From: Lytechinus variegatus | Taxonomy: Eukaryota; Echinodermata; Echinoidea; Temnopleuroida; Toxopneustidae | Assembly: GCF_018143015.1 (NCBI RefSeq) | Contig: NC_054756.1 | Location: 22,129,298 to 22,193,297, forward strand | Length of the DNA: 64,000 nucleotides | Direction: 5' to 3' | Part shown: piece by piece, positions 1 through 10,794 of the stretch | How positions within the stretch are numbered: the first letter of the stretch is position 1 | Layout of the letters: the number at the start of each line of letters is the position of its first letter | Translations under genes and position numbers: made by a program | Notes under the pieces: generated by a model | What the model was told of the DNA's origin: nothing | Seen by the model: only the letters and a program-made list of their open reading frames with translations | Databases searched by the model: none

Positions 1-1287
1 AATTAAACGGCCTTAAATTTACAATTTTTGAACAGTCATTTTATTTTGTATGCTATGAACTATGTTGTCCTTCTCTTGCTCTTAAATCATGCCTTTGAAT
101 AATAATCTTATTTGTCACAAAAACCACCAGCTCACACCCAAAGAAAATAAATCAACATAATAAACCCCCCCCCCAAAAAAAGAAAATAGTAATAATAATA
201 ATAATGATAAATAAATAAATTAATTAATAAATAAATTAATTAATTAATTAATTAAATAAATAATTAAATAAAATATCGAGTTTAAAGTTGGATATTTTCT
301 TTAAAAATTACAATCAATAAATGATTTATATTACATAAAGATAAATTCAATTAAATAAAAATGGGTTTTCCCTTTCATCATTTTGGCTGGATTTAATAAG
401 TACCGGATTTTAAATCACTGCCTGAATCACATCTTCGGCTGGTTACTTAGTCACACTCACCCTTACTGCAACAGGTTCAAGTTGCCATTTATGCTGTAAG
501 CATCGCACCGTTAATCTTCTGCGGCCTCCAGCGAATAAAAATAGATCCTAACCAGAGTCATCGGCTTACTATCCCCTTTTCATTTACTGTTTATGTTTAT
601 TTTTTGGTAAGGGGCAGATTTTTGTTTCTGTTTCGTCATCATTTAATTGATTATGAAAGCATAATGAGGAAGGGGTCGTCGTTTTGGATATGCTTGCAAT
701 TGGCATTCAGCGGAGCACCGTCCCAGTTTAGATTTTAAAGTCGAAACTCATTTATTTGATTACAGACAGATACAGAGTTGTACGAGTAAATTATTACAAT
801 CAATATTGTTAGATGCTAAGTAAGTCCTTTTTCGAAAGTTCGATATTGCAAATATTGAGAGGTATATGTTATGCAACATGTTGAAAGATTGGTTATTGAA
901 ACTGACCATGGATGTTTCTAGCAGGAAAATTAACATACTTGCTTAATGATTGGACTATGGAAAAATCATCAAAAGTTTCGCGGTTCGTGTATTTGCATGG
1001 TAAGTTAGATCTACTGAAAGTCGCACGAAATTCAGCATTAAAAAAGAACAATTTCTAGATCATCTTGTGAATGTCTTTTGTCGGTTTCACTCCTCGCCTT
1101 CTTAAATTTGAAAATAGGCATAATGATCAATCTCTCTTCTGGAAAAATTGCATTCCCAAATTCGATATTTCTAAGCTAAAATTTAGATCACGTCCCTCTA
1201 TATGTTTTTGTTTTTTTATGGCTGTTTCATTGACGGTTAATTTCTATAACCATGATACAGAGGCTCTTTCTTTCAAAATCATTTCAG
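1..1287. other. Upstream intron of the SRCR-WSC gene; AT-rich, no exon found
   Basis: The stretch holds a poly(C)/poly(A) run (165-182), then an AATA/AATT simple repeat (184-275). I see no further SRCR or WSC exon. A short frame from ATG 664 is signal-peptide-like but has no donor in the required phase 1, so the receptor's start is not placed here. Confidence 0.5.
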
Positions 1288-1512
1288 ATGTCCGGCTTGT
1301 CAACGGGTCTGCTCCGAACGAAGGACGGGTCGAAATCCGGCACACGGGTTCTTCCGATTGGTCAACAGTTTGCGGGACATACTGGGATATAATTGACGTC
1401 ATAGTCACGTGTCGACAGCTCGGCTTCCCAGGGGCCCATGCGTCTCTCAAGCGGTCGGAGTTCGGTCGAGGGAGAGGACGGATATCAAGGACACTGCTCT
1501 TTTGTCGGGGTG
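1288..1512 (+). CDS. SRCR domain, first half (exon)
   Basis: The exon follows a pyrimidine-rich tract ending atttcag and stops before GTAGGT; both ends are phase 1. It opens with DVRLVNG and continues through WSTVCG, VTCRQLGFPG and FGRGRGRI to LFCRGG, the usual SRCR landmark series. An open frame runs back to 1080 through the splice acceptor, but that upstream part has no SRCR or signal-peptide character and is read as intron. The typical WLD-type stretch before the third cysteine is replaced by ISRTLLFC, which is slightly divergent. Confidence 0.88.
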
Positions 1513-4500
1513 GTAGGTAAAACCTCCGGATATAATTTGTTCAGGTCGCTACTCATCGTAAATGATATAACTGGTTATTTGTTTTGTATTTCAGAGAAAC
1601 AGACTGGAATGTACATGATATTAATTTCATTTCAAGTGATTTCAGTTTTGCAATACTTTGATATCAATATTTCTATACTAGTTGGATTTAGATAATCATA
1701 TGCCGGAAAATGATAAATAAAAGTAAAGAAACAATAACAATAAATCAAAAAATGAATTCAAGAAAAATTCGTTGCCACTGCACCATTACCACAACAAGAC
1801 TACCTGATCACCTTTACAAGTCAGAGACGACCTATATGTATTCTCAATTTTATCACAAGGAAAATAAGAGCCACATGACGGATAACGCTCTATTTTTTTT
1901 CTTTGTTTTTTTTCTCACTTTCCTATATTCCCCTTTCTTATTGTGTCACTTTTTACTTTACTTTAAATATACATATATACTACATGTATATAGGGCTCGG
2001 TCGCCTCTGTCCTTGTCAAGCTTGCAGCGCCGCTTAACTTCTTACTATTTATGACATTACAAAGAAGATAGAAAGTAAAATCGCTTTTTGAATGCGATGT
2101 ATATGAGCCAGCACGTGTTTTTTGTTTTCTTTAATAAAATTTGATATATAGATTTGTTTTTTAAGTTGACTTATTTGTCATGTTTGTTATAGGAGAGCCT
2201 AGTTTGAACGCGTGCTCGAAGTCAACATCACTGGTATGCAGAGATGGCCTTACGGCTGGTGCTGTTTGCCAAGGTATGGTCCATGTTAACACAATCTTCG
2301 TAATCATCGTCCTCATCATTAATATCATAATCCTTACCATCACAATCATTATTAAAATCAGCATTGTTGTCCGCATCATCCCCATTGCCAATCCCATCCT
2401 CGTCATCAACGTCATAATCATATATTTTATTAACATCATCAACAAAAAGTAATCGTCATCATCATTATCATAATCATCAACAATATCATCAACAACATAT
2501 CAGATAATGATGAAAGTTTCCAAGTTTTAATTGTTCGATTTTACTATGTCAGAATCGTTAATAGTAAAAGTAGTTACCCAAAGGGTCCAATTAATTTCTT
2601 TACCCTAACTTACCGAATTTAATGTTGTTTTAAAGTCTCAAAATATTTCGAGCGCCTTTAAAATATATAAAATTTACGCTTGAATAAACAAAATTACTAA
2701 GCAATACCAGCTCAAATACAATTACGGCAATTTCCCTGAAGCATGGGGGTATTATTTTACTTAATAACGATAATCTCTGTTCGAATATTTTACTTGATAG
2801 ATAAATACGCTTTAATGCTGGTTTGGAAAATAGACGCAAAATTTGGCTCAATATGATACATCCGATATTGATATAACACATTCTGTCATCACAACAGTAT
2901 CTCGGGTTATATCATAAATTGACTATTTCAGCAAGCTACCGGGATGATAGTTTCCTCTTCCGTGGACGAGTGATGCGTTATTAAGTTGTCTGTCACAATA
3001 GCAGGATATAATTTATATATCAATTGCAGATGTGTGGCAAAGAATGGTCTTGTACTGCCTTTTTGTTTAATCCGGCTCCACTTGTTCTATTTCGTTTGAA
3101 CCATTTTTATGATTTAATTATCTGTCTATTTATTTATTTCAATACCATTATTTTGCAATCGAAATAACTTTGGTCAATTACATTCATTTATCTACTGGTA
3201 TGTTGACTTATGTAATTATTAATAAATTAATTTATCGATTAATGTATTCGTCTATGTATATTCATTTATTTTTAGTAACTACCTGTTTCATGTCTTCTTC
3301 ATTTTAATTGATGTTATTATTTTTTTATCTATTTATATATATATTACATTCCACTTCTTTGAATTTTTAAGAACTGACAAATTAAAAAAATAGTCCTCTG
3401 AAATGGAAATATTGAAATGTAGCGTATCTAAAAATGGAAACATGACGTCAATATGAGTTAACATCCCGTTACCCGCAGCATGACCTCATGCTGCAGCCTC
3501 GAAATAGTCATTCCCAGAACTATTTCTGTTCAACAACATGAGCAAGAATTTTGCAATTCGGAACTGTGCTCTGTGTATCAAATTTGAACGAAAATCAGCC
3601 ATTGTAGAATATTATTTTGATTAATCTTCAGGATTAGCTTTTGATCAGCAGTATTTTCGGGACAGCGTAATTCCGTGAGGATTTTCTAAAGATTATCTGT
3701 GTGATAATGTTGGTTCGTTGATCACTACTCCTTGAATATGGAATAGAGTGGTGTGGTCCTTTAAAGGGGTAGTTCATCTTGACAAAAAGGTTGTTTAAAA
3801 AAATAGTACAGAAAAAAAATGATGTTGAAGTTTGAGGAAAATCCACCAAAGAGTAGAGTGGTCCTTTAAAGGGGTAGTTCACCCTGACAAAAGTGTTATT
3901 TTTAAAACAAAATAGCACAGAAAAAAAATGGTATTGAAGTCTGAGGAAAATCCACCAAAGAATAGAGTGGTCCTTTAAAGGGGTAGTTCACCCTGACAAA
4001 AAGGTTAGTTTTAAAACAAAATAGCACAGAAAAGAAAATGGTGTTGAAGTTTGAGGAAAATCCATCAAAGAATATACAAACCATAAGAATTCTAATTACT
4101 TGATGTGTTTCGTCCTATGAGAGCAATTTTCGTACATATCGTATGGAAAAAAATCAATAAACAAGTCATTTTCTCAGAAAATGCAAAATGCTATTATTGT
4201 ACTTTCATTATATCTAAACGCAAATCATTCTGCCCCTAAAAAGAAAAGACAAAATCAATCATCACGAACCATCAAAAATGACATATATATGCCATAATAT
4301 AAGGGTTAGCTGCTCCCTTATGACGACACAAATAAAAATAAAAACTTCAAATTCCATTAGCTTTCTCAATCTCTAATGGATTTTCTCACAATCTTTACCA
4401 ATATGCTTAAAGAGAAATACCAGTAGTTGCAGTAAACACTGATTTCATGAGAAAGTCTGTAAAACCAGGCTTAATTGTCAGTATATCATCGAGGATCTAG

Positions 4501-7500
4501 ATCTGGTACAGTTACATAAACTGAACTTTGTGAAATCTTAAAATCTACACTGGAAAATGTTCACACTGAAAATCACCAACATAGATGAGCGCACGTGGGA
4601 CAGTGTATTATCATTGCTCTGAATGTCGGCCCGACGCTTGACCCGAATCCTGGGGCGGTATTCTGAACATTGTCTTATCTCCATATTTTATCTTATCTCA
4701 GAGATATGACAAAATCGGTATTCTGGTGGATGTCATAACTTTTGTCACAAAAATTGTCATAAATTTTGTCTTATCTCTTCGGGCGCGCAACAAAAATACG
4801 CGGCTTTGATGCGCGTAATCCTTTTATACAAGCAAAAGATATGACAAAAGTAATGACAGGGGGTAGCAGTCATAAATTTTGTCATATCTTTTAGTACCAA
4901 ATATCCCGATACCCTGCCGACTGAATGTCAAGCATATAACGATATCATTTAGATTAGATTGTGGCATAAGTTTCACTCATCATCCACGACAATTTTTAGA
5001 ATTATTTTGTCATGCTACAATTAGTTAGGCCCTACATATTAATTTCTCCTTTTTTTCTCTGTTTTCCTTATTTTTCTACTTCTCCTCTAAAATCCTTCAC
5101 AGCTCCCTGTCTCTCTTTGTAATTCAGCGCATCAATATTCGCGTAGTTGCGCGATGCCAGAAACAGAATAGGGGATATCCCCTACCTGTCACGGGGCATT
5201 CCTATTGGCTAGAAGGGCTCCCACTGGGAACTAACGATGATTTTGATTGGATTGCTTCCGAAAAGATGGGCGGGAACTTTGAGAGATATGACAGGGAAAA
5301 GACAATGTTCAGAATACCGATTTGTGACAATCATAGCGGTGTCACATCTCGGAGAGAAATGACAAAATTTATGACAAAAGTTATGACAGAGTTACAGAAT
5401 ACCACCCCTGTGCTTATTTGCTAATTTCTCAGCAATTACACAATTTCTTCCAGAATCCTTTGGCACATATTTCTTATTTATACAAACCGACACTTTGGTG
5501 GTCATTTCATTGGATTCTGTACGAACTCATTTTGATATCGTTACCAAAACTGGAATTTACCTTTAATTGTGTATGTGCTATTTTGATAACTAATTCTTAG
5601 TCAGGGTGAACTTTCCCTTTAACAGGTCGCAGGGTGAATCACTACCCCTGTGAATCTGGATGTTTCCTCTAACCTAATAAATTGACACTGACATGGTTTT
5701 TACTGGTTTACTGTTTGTATTGTGTCTGGATCATTGGTGAGAGGGTTGTTAGGGGTGGGGTACAGATAAATCCCCGCCCCTCCTCAAAAAGAAAATAGAA
5801 ATGGTATGACAATGATAAAAATGAGATATGAGGTGAATCAATCAGAAAAGAAAAAAACAAACATAATAAAATAGGCACTGATAACAAGAATAACAATACA
5901 AAGAATTAAATTAACAACAGCGACTACATCAATAATCATGATTATAAAGGGGTGATTCGTTTACACCCCCCCCCCCCCCCTCTTCCCCACCTTCATAAAA
6001 AGTATGTTAAAATGGCGTGCTAGAATGGGAATTAATGAGCTCTCAGTGGATACCAGAGACCGACCAAGGGGGGGGGGGGGGTAGGGGGTAACAATGTAAG
6101 ATAATAGCCCCACTCCTGCAATTATGCATTTAATTTTTATATATATGCTATTAGGTATTTATCATTCAATAAGGTTTATTAGTACGCTGATTGGTGTTTG
6201 TCAGCTTGAATTAAGATGAAGATATAATATAACAATCATATTATGATTATAAGCATGGCCCATATCTGTGTTGAGAACTAGTGTTAAAATTTGCAGAGGC
6301 TGTGAATTGGTTATTGTAATTTTTTGTTTACTTCTTGTTTTTCTGAAAGGACAAGTCCACCCCGACAAACAATTGATTTGAATAAAAATAGAAAAATTCA
6401 ACAAGCAAAACACTAAAAATGTCATCAAAATCGTATGTAAAATAAGAAAGATATGGCATTTTAAAGTTTTGCTGAATTTCACAAAACAGTTATACGCACA
6501 CCATGGTGGGTATGCAAATAAAGAGACTGATAACGTTAGTCATTCACTATTCAATTTGTATTTTATCATATGAATTAGGGAATATGTCCGAATATAATAG
6601 ATATGAAACAAATATGTACGATTTTGCAAGGTATTCTGAACATACACAACACAACATAAAGAAATTACACATTATGTCAATACTGAATTACATGTTATCA
6701 TTTAATGGACAATTATGATTATTGGAAAGCTTTGCATTCACTCATTAATTGCGTAAATTAAAAAGAGTCCATTTGACATTCTCGTATAAAAAGGATACTG
6801 GGCAAAGAAAAATGAAGGATGGTATTTTTTTAATCGTTGTTATCATCGACAAAAAAAGCATCATTATCACAAGAAATCAATTTACATGTATATACCGGCT
6901 CGATTTAAGACATTAATACGATTTACATACTTTCATTCACCATCACAGAACCGGGGTATCTTGGTTGCTATGGAGACAAGACCCACTCCCGAGCACTTGC
7001 GGACGTGGTCCACATCAGCAAGAACATGACGGTAATGCTTTGCGTGCATTATTGTCATGCCCGCGGTTATCCGTATGCGGGATTGGAATACGGCGAGGAA
7101 TGTTACTGTGGCGCCCTTGGGTCAAATTACGCCATCTACGGCCGGTATTGGGATTCGGCCTGCCAGCATCCGTGCAGTGGGTACGGCAACGAGAGATGTG
7201 GAGGTATAGGCCGGATTGCAGTTTATAATAGTGAGTAATTTACCGACTAACTTGGCATCGCCCTTTTTACGTCATAGCATATTAAGTACATGCATCTATT
7301 TCATGAAGGAATTGTACACTCTATAAATATAAAAGTGCTCTATTTACACTTTTGTCATGTTTGTGAGGATTTGTAGAGTACATGCACTTCACGACCCTAT
7401 TGCATAAACAGTTGCTAAGATAGCAAATCTTGCTGGAATATCACCTTTCTTTGGATAAACCAATATGAAAAGCACTATTCTCACGGGTGTCATGGTAGTG

Positions 7501-9543
7501 AAATTCCAGCAAGACGTGCTATCATAGCAACGTTGTTTTTTTTTGTCGCTGAATATGATTTAGGGCCTAGTATTACACGTAATGCTAAAAACGGCACATG
7601 ACGTGGTGTCACTATGAGTTCTTCTGAGTCCTGCATTAACAATTAATGTTATAGGATAAATGGCCAATGTCTTGTTACAACATAGGAGACTAAACAGTAT
7701 TTGAAATTAAAACTGGATGATGAGCTGTGATTGCTTTATTACGGAGGAGTAAGTCTCCAGGAATACCTTTTCACTCAGAGAACACACGCATTCGGTGAAC
7801 GGTTGACCATGTGCGAATTAAAGGAAACCATGTTGTTTCTGTCAATAATTCTCAATTCTTCTTCATTTTTAATACAATAATTATCAGTTTGAGTCAGATT
7901 GCACTCTTAATTCATATTTATAATCATTTTAATCATGTTAATAGCCGATAGGTATACGACAGATTTAAATATGTATGAAGTTGTTAACGGGTATTTATGC
8001 ACCATTTATTCCCCCTATTTACCAGCAAATGAAACGATATCCACATCAGCCACTTTACCGCCCCCAGTGCCGCATACGCCGACATCAACGCAAGTCATGA
8101 CGACGATGTCATTATTTCCAACGACGACAACGACAAAGAGAGTAAGCGCCGTCCACGTGACAACACCTGGCACCACGACGAAATCACCTCACGTACAAAC
8201 CCAAATGATCAACGGAACAGCTTTCAACGCGCACACATCCAGTAAGTGATATATACCGGCGAATCTGATTGGACCAAAGTCGTAAATGCATGTGAATGAC
8301 GTCACTTTTGGCCATTCCCGACGTGTTTCTGTCGTTATTGAGTTCTCTTCCGTGTTTTTTTTTCCATTATTGTTTTTTTTATTGACATCACATGGGGGAA
8401 GCATAAAATTCTGATCACTAATGGATAAAAGAAAAATCGTACTCGAATTAAAAATGTAAAAAGTTGCACATGACTTGTGTATGACATACTTTGTTTTCTT
8501 GCAGACATTAAAAATGCATGAGTATCGAAATCAGTGTAACAATAAAATGCTCAAATTTTGTTGAATTGATTTGCAACTGTTCAGTGTCGTAGGCTTTCTA
8601 CCAGTGATTCTCACTCCCGTAAATACCTTATTAGATTCTGATTAACATTTATGAATAAAAAAGAAACAATTACAACACAGCTGAGAAAAGGTCTTCCAGG
8701 AACATTGAAATTAAAGCAAATCCAATTGTAAAACAGTAGTTCCCCATTCAGCGCGAATCTGATTATAAAATTTTAATTAATAGTTTACCCCCAAAAACAC
8801 AAACACACAAAACTCAATGAGGTATCTTTTTAAAGAAACTGTTGGGGATTCCCCTTACTGATGCTGAACCAGAATAAAAGGCACTTTGTTCCAATATGCA
8901 CTTCCCCCAATTATTTGGGAATTAGAATAATCCTGCCACACTTGCTAAATTTGTTAGATGAAAATATTTAGAATCTTGTTTTACTTTATATTTATGTCAT
9001 TATCAAAAGGAGCATCAAAACACGTTTACCAAATAGTATCCGCAATTGATTTCTAAAAAGAGAACTTGATCATTTTCTGTTGTAGAAGGTTCACTAGTTA
9101 TTTTGGGAAATCGGAAACCATGATAACCTTTCTACTAAAATGGGTTAATTACATAATCGAACATCATATAGCTCAATTAGTTCAGTTTCCATAAAAAAGG
9201 GTCAATAGGTGAAATAAATTTGCATTTCATCAGATGCCTCATTATCTGGTACATTGTCAATTTGTATTGATATATGTGCTTCCTTCCATTAGTGGCGCCA
9301 AATGCGGAAAATTGCCATGCTATACGATGAACATTTAAATATTTCTGTTTTATATTTTGGCCTAAATAAAGTCTTCTGATCATTAGTAGTCTAATTAAAA
9401 TAATACACACTCTAAGATTCATGGAAAAGTGCAAAATGGTTATGATAGTCCTATTCATTAACCTCCTCGGAGTTAGACGAGAGACCAGTCCTTTTGGAGT
9501 GAGTGGAATCTACCGAGCTTTTGGAGTGAAATTGTCAAAACTG

Positions 9544-9620
<77 letters not shown>

Positions 9621-10794
9621 AGAGAGAGAGATACACACACGTGTATATATATTAGCAAAGCTGAATTTCTTCAATCAGTTTCACTAACTATCTAACAATG
9701 CTTAACGAATTGCATATATTTATGCCCCCCCCCCCCTTTTTTTTCTTTCAAGATGATGAGATGAGATACCTGGCTGTCATAATGGGAAGTCTTCTCACCG
9801 TCGGGGTTGTTGTTATTTCTTTCATTCTCGTCTGGAATTTCAAATTGAGGTAGGCAATTAATCTATTTGATATTTCACAGTAAAGAAGTCTTTAATAATT
9901 ACGTACAACCATATCACTGTTTTGTTTAACATGTGTACTGTTGATAGCAATGATGAATAATAGGAAATTTTATCAGAATAAAGAAAACAAAAACCAATTT
10001 ACATCGAAACTCATGTCTAAACCACTTGCTAAGCAATGTTGCATCGCAAATGGAACGAATGGCATCCAAATACATTATGGTCAAATTTACAGAAGACGGA
10101 AAAGGAACGACGACGTTTTATTCATTCGGACATATTTCATTATTCATAATATATTTGTAAATACATTGATTTTGTTTGTATAAAATGGGAACACATCATT
10201 AAAGAAAATGAAATGCATGTATTACATACAAATTCATTCAAAAAAGACAAAATATTGCACTATCAAATTATTCAGTGCTTTAGAATATGCCCCCATTGTG
10301 AAAAAAAGTTTCGCATGTCCAATCATTTATTCTTAAAATAACCACTGCATGATTGATTGACGTCACGATCAGCAATTACTATAAATAACAGTTTCTAGTT
10401 CCCATTGTGTACATGGTCATAAATTATATAATATACCTAATTTCCCGACCAAATCTTTATATTTTATCTATATAGAACCCGGATGCGAGCCATCGAGGAC
10501 AGTCCATTAAACTCGACCGATAGAGGAAACAACTCGTCGTACGAACAAGGAGATAAAAAAGCACAGCTCGTGTATTCCGACCTTCTTACGAACGATGTAA
10601 CCAATAACCATTACGAGTCATTAATTACTTCCGGGGCAGGGGAAGAGGACGTGCCCGTTGCGCCCAGACCCAGTGAACCCCCAGTGGCGGTGGATAAGCG
10701 GATGAGAAGACACACGAACTTACCTCCACGAATTCCAACATATTTTCCTCAGCCGGATTTATATGAAAATTACAGATATTCGTATATGCAGTAA
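1288..10794 (+). CDS. SRCR-WSC single-pass transmembrane receptor, 5'-partial; six exons 1288-1512, 2193-2273, 6949-7230, 8026-8241, 9753-9849, 10476-10794
   Basis: Joining six GT-AG exons gives one open frame of about 406 residues ending in TAA. The order is a group-A SRCR domain, a WSC domain, a Thr/Ser/Pro-rich stalk, one hydrophobic helix and a cytoplasmic tail. Introns after the SRCR, WSC and stalk exons are phase 1; the intron after the membrane exon is phase 2. Both extracellular domains have the expected cysteine number. SRCR domains bind proteins or microbial ligands, and WSC domains are putative carbohydrate-binding modules also found in Kremen and polycystin-1. A plasma-membrane receptor is therefore inferred. 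The first visible exon begins in phase 1, so a signal peptide and perhaps further domains lie upstream, most likely outside the window. No named orthologue is recognised. The exon chain is strongly supported; ligand and role are unknown. Confidence 0.85.
2193..2273 (+). CDS. SRCR domain, second half (exon)
   Basis: This 81-base phase 1-1 exon follows ttgttatag and ends before GTATGG. Joined to the previous exon it restores CRGGEPSLNAC and then LVCRD and AVCQ, completing the domain with six cysteines in total. Six cysteines and a two-exon layout are the known hallmarks of group-A SRCR domains; group B usually has eight cysteines in one exon. A reverse-strand open frame over the same bases is low-complexity and not coding. 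Confidence 0.85.
2274..3760. other. Intron with ATC-type microsatellite, otherwise featureless
   Basis: Bases 2300-2500 form an imperfect ATC/ATA simple repeat that creates spurious open frames on both strands. A perfect hairpin, GCAGCATGA and its complement with a two-base loop, lies at 3475-3494. No exon-like block was found in the remainder. Confidence 0.5.
3756..4078 (+). repeat. Three tandem copies of a ~105-109 bp MITE end
   Basis: Each unit starts gtcctttaaaggggtagttc, continues through a caaaatagcacaga block and ends near caccaaagaatagagtg. Unit starts are 105 and about 109 bases apart. Antisense open frames over this block simply translate the repeat. Confidence 0.85.
3761..5622. 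mobile_element. TTAA-flanked MITE (family A) with nested MITE and triplicated left end
   Basis: The left end TTAAAGGGGTAGTTCA and right end TGAACTTTCCCTTTAA form terminal inverted repeats with TTAA at both borders. The left end is repeated three times in tandem (starts near 3756, 3861 and 3970), and a second element (4652-5408) sits inside. Two cleaner copies of the family occur at 43733-44237 and 55030-55535. TTAA borders suggest mobilisation by a piggyBac-type transposase. No transposase frame is present. Confidence 0.7.
4652..5408. mobile_element. Nested MITE with ggggcggtattctg termini
   Basis: The left terminus ggggcggtattctg matches the reverse complement of the right terminus cagaataccacccc at 13 of 14 positions. 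Sub-terminal blocks (gacaaaatttatgacaaaag and relatives) are also inverted. No coding frame is inside. It lies within the older family A element. Confidence 0.75.
6346..6570 (+). mobile_element. Half copy of TTAA MITE family B
   Basis: It begins aaaggacaagtccacccc and carries the family blocks tgtaaaataagaaag and atgcaaat. The right half seen in the full copies (13019-13630, 23517-24129) is missing. It lies in the intron before the WSC exon. Confidence 0.65.
6949..7230 (+). CDS. WSC domain (exon)
   Basis: The acceptor is catcacag and the donor is GTGAGT; the exon is 282 bases, phase 1-1. It reads YLGCYGD, then MTVMLCVHYC, YAGLEYGEECYCG, ACQHPC, ERCGG and RIAVYN. These are the WSC signature blocks with all eight cysteines. 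WSC domains occur in yeast cell-wall stress sensors, fungal glyco-enzymes, polycystin-1 and Kremen, and are thought to bind carbohydrate. Starting right after the SRCR exon's phase-1 end gives no gap between the domains. An overlapping frame over 6965-7228 is a shadow. Confidence 0.92.
7421..7531. repeat. Short foldback repeat in the intron after the WSC exon
   Basis: Two arms of about 29 bases (gttgctaagatagcaaatct at the left, its near complement ending tatcatagcaac at the right) are separated by about 53 bases. Four mismatches are visible, consistent with an old miniature element. Confidence 0.65.
8026..8241 (+). CDS. Thr/Ser-rich mucin-like stalk (exon)
   Basis: This 216-base phase 1-1 exon lies between cctatttaccag and GTAAGT. 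It encodes 72 residues dominated by Thr, Ser and Pro, including TTTTT and TTTK runs, with no cysteine. NET and NGT are possible N-glycosylation sites, and dense O-glycosylation is likely. Its place between the WSC domain and the membrane helix fits an extended stalk. The sequence is less AT-rich than the flanking intron and keeps frame with both neighbours. Confidence 0.82.
8242..9752. other. Intron; AT-rich with dinucleotide repeat, no exon found
   Basis: Apart from the TA/GA microsatellite at 9546-9640 and a C-run at 9725-9736, nothing coding or structured stands out. Confidence 0.5.
9546..9640. repeat. (TA)n then (GA)n/(CA)n microsatellite
   Basis: About 33 TA units are followed by GA and CA runs. 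Open frames over it encode only Tyr-Ile repeats and are artefacts. Confidence 0.95.
9753..9849 (+). CDS. Transmembrane helix (exon)
   Basis: After a C/T-rich tract ending tttcaag, this 97-base exon (phase 1 in, phase 2 out, donor GTAGGC) encodes NDEMRY. About 22 hydrophobic residues follow (LAVIMGSLLTVGVVV to FILVW), then NFKLR. Together with the next exon's TRMR this gives a basic stop-transfer flank, so the N-terminus is outside and the tail inside. A long poly(C) run lies directly upstream, which makes the polypyrimidine tract unusual. Confidence 0.85.
10476..10794 (+). CDS. Cytoplasmic tail with tyrosine motifs and stop (terminal exon)
   Basis: The exon follows ctatatag and ends with TAA at 10792-10794. 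The tail is hydrophilic, about 106 residues. It contains SYEQG, LVYSDL (Tyr codon 10573), HYESL (Tyr codon 10612), a PxxP segment (APRPSEPP), the basic patch DKRMRRH, and the terminal string LYENYRYSYMQ. LVYSDL fits the ITIM pattern (L-x-Y-x-x-L). YSDL and YESL, nine residues apart, resemble a slightly long ITAM. YEN is a Grb2-type SH2 site by family rule. No enzymatic domain is present, so signalling would depend on recruited kinases and adaptors. Confidence 0.86.

Noticed and set aside
664..738. Short signal-peptide-like frame starting MRKGSSFWICLQLAFSG
   Set aside because: It hits a stop after 24 codons and offers only phase 2 donors, which do not fit the phase 1 start of the SRCR exon.
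1071..1287. Open frame from ATG 1071 continuing into the SRCR exon as the gene's N-terminus
   Set aside because: It has no signal peptide or SRCR character before 1288, and a good splice acceptor sits exactly where homology begins, so this is intron read-through.
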